Origin: Euonymus europaeus
Taxonomy: Eukaryota > Streptophyta > Magnoliopsida > Celastrales > Celastraceae
Assembly: GCA_963580455.1 (NCBI GenBank)
Contig: OY756972.1
Span: 2,743,001-2,807,000 of the forward strand
DNA length: 64,000 bases
Reading direction: 5' to 3'
The notes beneath the pieces are model-generated. The model saw only the letters and a list, made by a program, of their open reading frames with translations. It had not been told where the DNA came from and made no database searches. Every line of letters starts with the position of its first letter. Positions within the stretch are counted from its first letter, which is position 1. The position numbers and the translations under genes are program-made. This document shows, in pieces, positions 27,394 to 39,000 of this stretch.

Positions 27394-29191
27394 TCAACAG
27401 ATCTCCTCCGCAAATATGATGTCAAAAATGTGTTGTACTGCGTCAAAGAAGTAGCAATGAGACAGGTATGAAATAATTATTGGAGATGCTAAAAAAACAA
27501 ACTGATGCTAAATAGACTATGGAACTTCGAGTATCCATTACCAGAGGCGTTCTTAATTTTCCCAATTACATTGTGACATGATTCAGAAATTCACATTATT
27601 TTATTCCAAGAGTGAAAAGTCGTATCAATGAGAAAATAAGAAACACACACAATCACAGAACCTTAATATACAAAAACTAAGTCACAACTGTAGATATGCT
27701 TGGATACACATCATGCCAAGAGAAACTTCAATCATATGCCTCACCAATTTCCACCCACCTTCTTCTTTGGGAATGTTAGGCTGATCAACCAGGAGTTGCT
27801 GTAGCGCTCCTAGATCACTAGAACTGCACCATAGTCCAAAATTAAAGATATGAATCGCAGAATGCCAAATGCAAAAAAGCATGAAAATTGAAAAAGATTA
27901 AATGCAAACACGAAAGATAGAGATTTGAGGCCCCGAAGCGAAGAATAACTAAAACAACTGTGCAAATTACACTTGAAAGCAGAAGCTCTGAGAAGATTTT
28001 CATCAAGTATTCCAAGTTTACGAGGGACATTGTATCAGAAATATCTAGTACCATTGATGGGTTTGTTATCTCAGCAGTACACCATCATCAGTTGGTGAAT
28101 GAGATTCATAACCCAAATATCCTAACTACATCAAAGATCGTGCTGATCATAATTTGAAAATATTTTTTTTTATCCTATACGTTTGCTTCTCCTAAAGCTT
28201 TGCATACCTAGGTTTCAAGGCAACAGATGAAAGTGCTGAAACAATAGATGACTTGAGAAGGTACCTGGCAAACAAAACTCACGATGTCACTAAGAAAGAA
28301 TCTATGTAAGTTCATTTACAGAAAACAATACATACAAATCAAAACAATGTAGACTTTTGGGCCGCAGCACAGTGACATACTCAGAATGATGCATGTCATA
28401 AAGAATCCTGAGCCCATCCAAGCAATCCGCAAGACAAGGTTTAACCCCAACTCGATTATGAAGTTGCTTGGTGCTTGGCTGACTTGAACCAACTTTTATC
28501 AGCTGTCCACTGTTACGATGCATCTTCTCTATATAATCAACAATATTCTGCATCTCTCCTCTGAAACAGGATCATAACAATCATATATTACAACATCCCT
28601 GTTTCCAATAACCTTTATAATATTTCGATCCAAAATATACAACCAAACATCAATTGAGGAAACAAATGAACATTCAAAACAAATATGAAGATTAGACAAA
28701 TAAATCAAAATGCCATCTTCACTCAATTCAAGATGATCTCCTAGGACCCCTGTCTCTTTTTTTCCCTAATTTTTTTTCTTTGTAAGAAAAAAGTACAGAA
28801 CAAAGTAGGAAAGGCAAGCTAAAATAATATATGGAAAAAACAACTAACATCGGCTTCCTCATTGATAGCAAGATGATCTCCAAAGATTCCAACTGCTTAC
28901 GAAACACAGACTCTTCAATTCCATCCACACAACTCAAAGTACCATAACTTCTGCGATCTTGAATAGTCTAATCAACCATACAACCCCCAAAGAAACAATC
29001 AGGCTGGAACCCAAAAGGAAACTGAAATTGACTGTGTAGTGACTATTACAAAGACTAACCAATAGCCTCTCGATAATTGAAGAAGCGTTCCTAAACTGTT
29101 GAACCAGAACACCCTGAAGCTCTTCCCACTGATCCATCTTCTCTCTAACCTTCTTGAAGTTCTGTTGATACTTCTTCACCACCGCTTCCAT
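27394..29191 (-). CDS. AIRIM/C1orf109-like protein (CK2S family)
   Basis: Six small exons: 29191-29060, 28967-28849, 28560-28381, 28264-28208, 27823-27759, 27437-27394; all junctions GT-AG and in frame, 198 aa. It starts [20 protein letters not shown], continues with a helical region ([27 protein letters not shown]), a conserved core ([21 protein letters not shown]) followed by [12 protein letters not shown], and ends DIIFAEEIC. Exon order, the SVADMLEWL-like core and the total length fit human C1orf109 (about 200 aa), a ribosome-biogenesis factor of the AAA-ATPase SPATA5 complex. The match is from memory of the fold, not a search, so the family call is moderate; the gene model is strong. It shares a 406-bp intergenic promoter with the Vma22-like gene. 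Confidence 0.68.
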
Positions 29192-29597
29192 CTATTCAGT
29201 CTCGACGGCAAATTTACAGCTAGCGAACCCGTTCGATAATTTTGCTTAACTGAGCCAAGCCGTGCTTCTCCTGGCCTTATACGGCTTATATAGTTGGGCC
29301 GTAACCACAATTGTTTCGTTACAACCCACTTAAATCGAACCAGCCGCGCTTCACCAGGCCCTTTTTCCTTTTCTCAATCGTTTGATAAAGGCTATAAATT
29401 TGGGCCCTCAAGCTAATTGTTTATGGGCCATAATTGGGAAGCTCAATAGTTGCTCCTATGTTTACACTCTGGGCCTGAATTAGCTCCTCCGGGGTAAAAG
29501 CAAAACGGCTTCGTTCCGGGACATGATACTCGGTGAAGTCTGTCTTCTCCGCTTTGGGTGATCCATGTCTGTTCATCAATACCGACGTTGAATCTGA
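29192..29597. promoter_or_regulatory. Bidirectional promoter with four TGGGCC site II motifs
   Basis: 406 bp separate the start codons of two divergent genes. TGGGCC occurs at 29295-29300, 29401-29406, 29424-29429 and 29470-29475. TGGGCY (site II) elements bind TCP factors and are common in promoters of plant growth and ribosome-related genes. Two diverged copies of a block are visible: the segment near 29255-29315 (CCAAGCCGTGCTTCTCC... GGCTTATATAGTTGGGCC) and near 29340-29420 (CCAGCCGCGCTTCACC... GGCTATAAATTTGGGCC), each with a TATA-like sequence just before TGGGCC. Confidence 0.65.
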
Positions 29598-31977
29598 ATG
29601 GAAGAACAAGAAGGAAAGCGAGGTGTCTTGGAAACCGAGAGACAACCTGAAAATTCCCAACAAGGAGAAGTAATAGATGAAGAAGGAGAAGCAGAAGCAG
29701 TAAGAGATGAAAATGTATTGCGATTCCTGGACTCGATGGACGGTTACCTTAGTCTAATGGATTCTTTATCTGCAACGCTTCGCCAGGTTCTTTTAGCCAC
29801 AAATTAGTTTCTTTATTTTAATGTTTAGGACGTTGATGTATTATGGGTTGCCTCGTTTTATGTGAATGTGATTGATTGTTGTTTGTTGAAATTGTCCATG
29901 GAACGATTGATTTTGATGTTCTTGGCTCTGAGTCTCTGACATGGTTTAATTTTAAGGAAGAAGTTTAAATTTTTTAAAATCTCGGAGTGATTTTGGTGTG
30001 TGTGTTGTAGCTTTTGAATAGCTATTCATTTTTAGTAGTGAAAGAAATATGAGGTGGAGAGAATGGAAGTGCCGAATGGACTGTTTTGAGAAGTGGAAGA
30101 GGGAGAGCTAGAAAGAACGTGAATGGCAGTAATTAGGAAGAATATGAATCCAAAAGGTCAGTGACTCAGTGGTATAGAGTCTAACCTTATAGGATCGATT
30201 GGGTGAAAGAGGATAGTTGGGACTTCTGTTTGTGTTATGGTAGAATTCACTTGTATTAGTATTCTGTTGAAAGTTAAGTAAAAGAATGAATAATGGACAT
30301 TAATTGGTAAGCTTGCTTATTTTTGCAGGGATGGTTTGAATTAGCAAGTGCTAGGCACTCTATGGGTGCATTACGTGTAAATGGGGCTTTATTGGATCTC
30401 AAAGTCCATCCCGCTGCTACGTCATTGACAGTAACCCAGAATGATATTGACGGTAGATTTACTTCTTTTGTTTAACTATTTTAGTAACAAAATGTGATTG
30501 ATTTTCTGCCACAATCAATAAAAAGATTCTGTCATATAGGGCCATTGTATAATGGATGGAATTATGGGGAATTTCAATATGGGATAAAGGGGTTTGCTAA
30601 TTTTCTAGAATGAAACTATTGAAGAGTGTTTATGTGCATGTCAATGGGCAATGCAGTCGCTTGTAAAAAATTGAAGTTCAAGAAAGATAGACCCTATTTT
30701 AGCAATAGATAAAAGAGCTCATGGTCTCCAAAATAAATGATTCTCGTGAGTGATCATCTTTTACTTGCACTAACAGATTCATACATCATAAATCATAAGC
30801 TGCATGTATTAATCAAAACTTGTGCGGGTGAAACTTACGTGGTCGTTTTTTGCAGTTGACTCCGAGCTAAAGCAACCACACTTCACCTTGTGCAAGTGGG
30901 TGTCCTCTGGGAATGAAAAAAGCTCTTCGCAGGAGGCAAAATCCGAGGATGATGATTTGGTTAAGAAATCTGACAGTCAACATCTACAAAACCATGGCAG
31001 TTCCCAGATTTCTGGTATGGTTATACGATTCCTGTATGTGGAAAATTTGGTAGATGCATTTCTTAGAATTGCTTAACAGTATGTTAGAGGACATGGGCTC
31101 CAAGCAAAAGAACGTGCACTTGAACAGTCTAAAACCACTTACAAGGTTCATGGTCTAGTCCCAAGCAAAAAAATTGATAATTATAAATGGCAATACATAT
31201 TCTTTTGCATCTTGGAACCATCTTTTATATTATATCTGCTTCATAGGTTCTGTCTCACTTTCATCTTCCAATTTGCATGTAGAAGGTAAAACCTCGGCTG
31301 GGAATGGAGCTACACTCAAGGTTGATGACCAAGTAATTATTCCAACGAAACAATGTTAACATATTATTATTTTGCAGTTCTAGATTTTGTTCAGAGTGGA
31401 ATTTTTTTAGTCATCCATTTTGATCCCATCTTAAATGCCATCACTTTTACTGCATTAGATTTGTTTTAGTTTGTCAGTTGTCAGTTTCCATGTGTGGTAG
31501 GTCAAACACCATAGTCAATATTCTTGTGGCATTCTATAACTGTCAATCGTGAATGTAGTGTAAAATTCATCTCTTTTTTATACCCTAGGTTCCAAAGCAG
31601 CGAGCCAAATCACTCTCAATGTTTGGAACTCTAGTTTCACCAAAGCTTCGAGCTGCCCAACAGTCATTTGAGACAGGTGCGTAATTTAGCAAGAATTTTT
31701 GGGAAAGGTTCTGGAACAGGGTGGTAAACTATTTGAGGATATCTGTTTTCATGTAGCATTGGAGAACATTGTTCAAATAGCAAACATACGTTCATCAATG
31801 CTAAACGCTTATGATCAAGTTCAAGGAGAATCGAAGGGCAATGAGGGCATGCCTCCTTTTAGGTGTTCAGGTAACCATAAATTACTGATACTAATTTATT
31901 TATTTTGCCCCTCAACAGTGTTTCATCATGAGCCACCGTGGTGTTGTGCATGTTATAATTTTCCTTGCCTTGATTAA
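29598..31977 (+). CDS. V-ATPase assembly factor, Vma22/CCDC115-like
   Basis: Predicted ER-associated factor needed to assemble the V-ATPase Vo sector. Exons: 29598-29786, 30329-30452, 30856-31014, 31247-31332, 31589-31676, 31757-31977; 288 aa if the last exon reads to the stop at 31977. Motifs fit the family: an acidic N-terminus then NVLRFLDSMDGYLSLMDSLS, GWFELASARHSMGA, a disordered Ser/Glu-rich middle, and the C-terminal signature LSMFGTLVSPKLRAAQQSFE followed by a helix (ALENIVQIANIRSSM). Exon 3 reaches GSSQIS and joins VSLSSSN. The 3' end is uncertain: a consensus donor (CAG|GTAACC) at 31871 could splice away the last 35 residues, which look unlike coding sequence. Divergent from the AIRIM-like gene. 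Confidence 0.78.
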
Positions 31978-33072
31978 CTGCTGGAAGAAAAAATATACAT
32001 TCAACCTTAATTGCTGACGGCTTGCTTATGCAAACTTGGGGGTTGCTGATATGAGTTTCTCAACAATGGACTCAGATGACAATGAAGATTCTTCACAGTA
32101 GTTCTGCAAGAAAAGATTGCTGCCTTTGCATCTGTTTCATGTCCACTAGAGCCAACTAATTATGTGTTAAAAACTCTGCCCATTGTTTTTTCCTTGCATG
32201 TTTTCACTATTTTCCTAGACTCGCCTTGAGAGATGCTTGGTAAAAGCCCCCTGTTGCTTACTGAACTCTCGTTTACAGAGTCTGGAACAGAGGCATTAGA
32301 AAATGCGTTCTTGTCCTTGCTTCATTGCTGTGGAAATATGAAAAAAGGCTGCTATTTATAATTTCGCCAGAGAATAGGAGACGATCAGACCTTTCTAATG
32401 CTTCTGGTAAAGGTGTTTTTCCACTCCCTTTTTCCACAATATTCTATTTCTACAACTGCAAACTACCAATTTCATGGCAATGCTTGCGTTTGTGTATGAG
32501 TATGATCACATGCGAGATTATGAAATATTATGAGATGCAGAGTCCTTCATCCGTGAATTAAATGATAAAGTGCATACGCTTAATCTAGATTAGGATAATC
32601 ATCCTATGGAAATGCAAAGCTTGCAAAGAAATGAGCACATCTGTAAGAACGTAGAATAAGATGCATAGCAATAATAAATTCCTTCCAGGAACTAGAAGAG
32701 TTTTTGGGCTCCATGAACTTTACTGACAAAACTCCATTGTCTATAACTCGAGATCAGGAGACAACAAAAATAAGAAACAAAAGAAAAGACACTTCTTCAG
32801 GAATTAGTGCACTTCAGTTCCCCCAGAGTTGCACACAAACGGTCTAAGTATCAATTTTTTTCCTCATCCTAGCAAGATACAAAACAAAAGAATATAACAT
32901 CAATATATAAATACAGCAGGTCATACAAAACAACTTTACAACCGTCCAGCTCTCATTCAAAGATACAGAGAAGAGAGAGAGAGAGAAAAGGGCCACAATG
33001 ATCAAACCTTGAACAAAATGGGGTGCCGTGGGAAGACTGGGTATTGAAAGAAAAAGAAAAAAGGATTGACAG
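31978..33072. other. Convergent region between Vma22-like and EH1 genes
   Basis: Probable 3' UTRs of both genes. A short acidic open stretch ending at 32101 (ends DSDDNEDSSQ) has no usable acceptor that joins it in frame to the Vma22-like gene. No transposon recognised. The gap is large for a convergent pair. Confidence 0.45.
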
Positions 33073-36000
33073 CTAGAAAGCATTCCAATGTTCGGAAGCT
33101 TTCTTTGGAGATTGATGTTCTGAAGAGACCTTAAACGGGCCACTGGAGCCAAATGGGTCTGCATCGTCAAAAGAAGATAATCCATGACCCCCGGCAAAGT
33201 CTTTGGTACTGTTTATGGAATCAAACCTTGAGAACTTATCGCGTTGTGGAGAAAATCCACCTTCATGTGTGCTGAAGGAATCAAATCTCGAAAAACTGTC
33301 AAAATGATCACCTGCCTCACTGTATCTTGGTGAAGAGTTGCCAAACCTGGAAACTGGAGTGGCAGGGACGGAATCTTCAAAAAATATACTCTTTTTATGG
33401 AAGGCACTTTCTGTAGTTGGAGATTCTGTTCTCGTTGGGTTTACACCAAAATCACTGGACCCAAAGAAATCTCTGTGCTTCTCAGAATCCGAGTCCTGTC
33501 AAATGGGAAAAAGTTGAAATATAAGATCTTATACCACAACCAGGCAATAGCCTTTATATGCAACCAGATTTTTTGACAACGAATACATCAAACACATTAT
33601 AGCAGCTAACAGTTGGTAAAACACAAACAACAATATCAGTAATAAAGTAAGCTCCTAATATTTAAAAGATTGAGAGAGCCTCTTCTCCCTTATCACACTG
33701 AGGTCCTGCCAATGAGAATCAAGGTCCAAATTATGTATCAACTGCATTAATCTATTTGGATTAAATAAACAATTCTGCGGATTGCATACTCTGCTGGGAC
33801 AAATTATCTATTATTGTTCAAAATAATCAAGTATTTGCACGAAAGTTAAATAGTAAATAAACATCATGATGAGTTATTAAAAGCTAACAATTAATAGATG
33901 CATGCACAAAACATACAACTGTGTTTAGCAGCCAATACATGCAAACTGCAATGAAGATAAGAGTTTTTGCATACTTTTCAGTGGACACAAGACAAATATG
34001 TGTCCAGGTTTGATTGAATAAAACCAACAGATAATAGGCCACACCACAATTGTACACCCTAATTGCTAAAGGTGTCGAATTCTAATCCTTGTATGACAAT
34101 TGACAAATTGAATGCTTTCCCGAACAAAATTCTCTTTATATTCATGTACAAAAATGACACTGAAAACAAATTAGGATCTACCAACTTTCCACTGAACTGG
34201 ATACCAGTGTTACGTAACTTGCGTTAGAGATATAAGACTTTCAGAAACAATAGAAACAAGCATAAGGAAGTTTGGTCTCACCTTAGAATTAGATGTGTTA
34301 AATGATTAAATCCCCATATGGAGCCAGTGTATTATTATTATATGACTTTCAGAAACAATAGAAATAAGCACAAGGAAGTTTGTTCTCACCTTAGAATTAG
34401 ATGGGTTAAATCCCCATACAGAGTCTGTATCATCAGGAGCATCAAAGGCAGCACCCCATGATTCATCAAAACTTCTGTTGACAGATAGGGAAGTAAACCA
34501 TGATGCTTGTTCTCTAGAGAACAATATAAAATACAAAGAAAATAATGCACAGAAAGAGATCAAAGCCCCTACCTATGTGTTTCTGCATCTGCTTCTGCTT
34601 CAGTACTCTTAGCAAAAACATCAGAAAATCCTTGAGAAGGACTTTCGGCACTCCTTCCAGGACTCCTCGATGATTCATCTTCACTATGAGCATACGCAGA
34701 TTCACTTTCAACAGCATGTTCCCCGGGACTGAAAAGGCTACCAGATTTCCCATCAACATTTGACGATGAATTAGGGGTTAGACTACCGTCAGAGGAAGCC
34801 TTTTCCCTCTGAGTATTCGCAGATCTTGATTTTGGAGAAGCGGAAATATTTTTCACATCAACAGTGAGATCATTGGCAAATCCTGAAAGTCCAATATAAG
34901 TGGGAAGAGATATTACTTAAAGATCTTCATCAAAATACTGGAGCAAAATGCATCTGCAGAAAGCAGGGACTGGAAGAGAGAATGAAAACCAAAGTGTTAA
35001 AGGATAACAGTTAGTCCATCTTTGCAACCAGAGAGGATACCTTCATCTTCAAACTTATCCCATTCTTCATCCCACACAGCAGCATTCTCTTGAATTCCAG
35101 GTTGCCAGCCTTAAAAGTCAAAAAATGTAAAATGGATAATTGATGGACCCCAATAAGAAAAGGAATCTGTTTATGAGTGAGGAAAAGTCAATTATCTAAA
35201 ACAACGCCACAATATATTGTGAATTATAGCAACTGCAACATCTTCCAGATGTGCTAAACAGACGGTCAAAAAAAGAGCCTTATTCTCATGCTTTTAAGTT
35301 TTAAAACTTAAAGATAGCCGGAAGGAAAAATAATTCACCTCAAATAGGTTAATTATTATTAAAAAAAGAAGAAGAGATTGGTTACCTTGATACGCTATCA
35401 AGTATCAGTTTTAAATCTTGATAAAAAAAAAAAGGTATCAATTTTAATCCATAAAGGGCAAAAAACAGCAAGATGCTCAATATTTTCATTTGATATCCCA
35501 ATGCTAAATCGGAAAAGCAGTAATGCAAAGGCTTCAACAAGGAAGCCAGATTATACATATTCAACATACTACACGCATTGAGACAATGTCACAAGAAGCT
35601 GCAGGAAAGGGAAAAGTGGGGAAAGGGAGAAGAGGGGCTAAACAAACCAAATGGAAGCTCAATCACTGCAGTTGATTTAACATCTAATCCATGCTTCTTG
35701 CAACGCTCTGTTAACAACCTCACAAGCTCTTCAAGATCTGATTGTATTCGATCAGCACGGACCTGAAAATAGTATTAATACGTTGGTGTTAGATGAGTTT
35801 ATATAAAAAAATTAATGATTCAAGCATAAGTTATTTCTTCTAGCTCACCTGAAGAATGCCATCTGCACTGCCACCTTGTTCCATTTTAATTATTGCTTGA
35901 TGCAACTCCATTTTCCTTGCCTAAAGTTTTTCAAGAGAAGTCATAATCATGGTACAATATTTGAAAAGGAACTTTGTCATCAATTACGATGTAACGCCAC

Positions 36001-39000
36001 ACACACTTCAATGGTATTGAAAACCAGGCACCTTCAAAACACTAAAACAGAACAATATCAAAGAGCGGTAGCTCAATTATGAACAGGTAACCAAATGAGC
36101 CTTCTTCAATTTAGAGAGTAACTGAATTCAAAATGAGAAGACTTTGATAGCAACTCGGCTTAATTCCATAATGGGCAAGAAAGTATTACCCCTAAACGAG
36201 ACCATAAAGGAAAATAAAATATCAATAGTACCTGAATTTCCCGAAATGTTGCCTCTTCAATAGTTAATTTAGATGCTATCTCCGCAACTTGCTTGTACTT
36301 CTCTTCATATTTCTTACCCAGTAATTCTGCCTGTCAAGGTGAATTTTTACCCACACCAATCAACTAAACAATGTAGGAAATGTACGATATAAATCAGAAA
36401 ATGCACAAGTTTTAATTACAAAAAGGTACCTCTCGCTTATCTGCCAAAGCTCTTTCTGTAATTTCATTTAATCTATTATCGCATCGGCTTTTATAAAGAA
36501 CCTGATAAACAATGAAAGAAGAAGTTTAAATAAGAAGCAATTCATCCAAGATAACCACAACCACCATCATCATCTACTAAGCGTTAATACCAATATTTGG
36601 GGTCAGCCAAATTTATTCACATTGAAGATTACACAGAGTCTACGACAAAGAATCACTTTTACCATTCAATTCAATCTTCACCTTCGGTAGTCCTATATCA
36701 TTCATATTCTTCTACTTTTACTTCCATCATATATTTTCAACCTCCATCCTCTTCTCCACATCTCCTACTCCAAGTTGTACCTGCTCATTCATCTTAGATG
36801 ATTTGCATACCATCTAGACAATTGTCACAATTCTCCCTCATATTCAATCAAATTAACCTCTCCTTAATAACCTTGTTTTGTATCGTGTCTTTCGTTGTGT
36901 TCTTGAACATCACATGATTCTCGAATCAGCAAACATTCATTTTTGGACTCATTGTCTCTCAACAGCCAAACATTCCATGCCATACATCATTACACATGTA
37001 TAACCCACTTGGAGTTTAAGGTTTTTTATCACTCCAAACACCAAATGTTGAACTTGTAATCTCTAGGTTGCACCACGGCAACCTCTACCACTAGGCACAT
37101 GTTCATGCAATTTAAAATGCATATATGGTCATAAATATCATGCAATGAAGAAAGCCAAGAATCTTTCCTTCCCAACCCAATGGATTGTTTTATGCTTTTA
37201 CCCTGGCCATGAGGCAAGTTAATTGATTTGGTCATTCAAGCTTTTCTTTCTGTCTTCTTTTTCATAGTAGGAGGAAGATTGAGGCTATAATATGCAATGG
37301 GAAAAAAAACCTTTCTTTTTTTATGAAAGTGTGGAAGTTTCTATTACTCAACTAAGGCAGTATCACAGAAGTCCCAAAATGTAAGGTGAGATCCAAAGCG
37401 TGCGAGTAAATAGTTGATACAATTCCACTACAACTCTGCAAGTATGCTGGATCATACAGAGAAAGAGGACCGAGAGAATTTTTTTGGGTAGAACAATACT
37501 TGTAATATGGTTCGCAACACTTATCACTCAGAAAGTTTTAGCACAAATATTTTACTCAAGTTGAAAAGTGTTGCATGCTCTATTTTTTCTTTTTTGGAGC
37601 AGAGAAAAGGGTTGCCTATACATGAATACACCAAAAGCAAAAGTCAGAACATAGAAACCACTTACAAGTTCCTGCATCTTTGTGCGATAGAACTCGATCT
37701 TCTCCTTCGAATCCAAAATCAATTTTTCTCTTCCATCAGCCTACAAGTCAATGCTTCCCTTAATATTGCTTGAAGAACATATTACGGTAACAGGGTAAAT
37801 GAAGTAGACACAAATCAAAACCAGAGGACAGAAGATACTATATCTCAAGTCTCAACCTAAACCATAGGATAGCATGGATAATGGAAGGCAGAGATGGAAT
37901 AATAACAAATAACTAGTAATCCTTAAATTCATGAGTTAAAGAACCACAAATATCTAAACCATATTGAAACAGTAGATACAATACTGTTGCAAGATAGCCC
38001 TGAGAAGTTGTAACGAGATCAATTCATCTTCTAGTATTTCATAGAAAACCTAAAACTGACCTAGACCATTGTATCTTCTTCTTTTTTGATGAGCTAAATA
38101 TCGGGGGGGTTGGGGGGTAGAACCCCAACATTGTCATTTTTCAGAACTGGACTATTCTAATTTGGTTATTTATAATTTTATACCAGTCATTAAAGTTTGA
38201 CCACTTACAGAAAAAGTCGTTTCATTTGCAAAACTACACAATCATGCTCACTTCAATTCTCCAGTAATAATTAGTCCCAGATTAGTCTGTTAAGTCAACA
38301 TGAAATGATTTTAAAACTGCTTATGTCTCAAACTATTCAAGGATATTCAGCAATTCTAAAAGGAAACGACCTTTTAGGGAAAAAACTCAAAAGGGTAAGT
38401 ATATTGTGGCTGACTTGAAAGAAGGAAAGACAACCCCACAAATCATTTAAGGATGTTCAGTTTGTTTAAAAGGTAGAAAATTCTTATGAAATGGCTAAAA
38501 AAGCGTATGAAAAGAGTGGCTAATTTTTTATAAAAAAAAATGTGAAAGAAAATGCCTGTTCAGCAGCTGGTGTTCCATCTGTAGGTTTTGAAGTCATAAA
38601 ATTCTGCTCCCTGTTAACAAGTTGATCTTCAAAAGAATCATTCAGAACAGGTGCCCCTGCCTTTCGCTGATTGGACGGCGTTGCACCATCAGCCAAAGAA
38701 GAAATTGGCGGAAGTGGTGACCTCAAACCAGATGCAGGGGCCGTTGTACGGGCCATCACCTGCTGCTGTCCAAAACCTAGTGATAAAGCAACTGTTCATC
38801 AAACAAAATCTCAGACGGTTCACGATTGAGAAGAAAAGTAAAAACACTTGACCAATACCAGAATTTGAGCCCCAAGCAGCATTTCTGGAAGCAACTCTGG
38901 GTTGACCAATCTCATCAGACATTATGTTACTTGGAAGTGCTGCAGGAAGAGGACGACCTTCCTTGTACCGCTCCATCAGATAGAGGGCAAAGCAGAATTC

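Noticed and set aside
30155..30230. tRNA-like phrase near TCAGTGGTATAGAGTC
   Set aside because: Lacks a full cloverleaf and a proper T-arm sequence; it lies in a Vma22-like intron.
32021..32101. Acidic stretch ending DSDDNEDSSQ as the last Vma22-like exon
   Set aside because: No AG acceptor joins it in frame; upstream AG choices hit stops.
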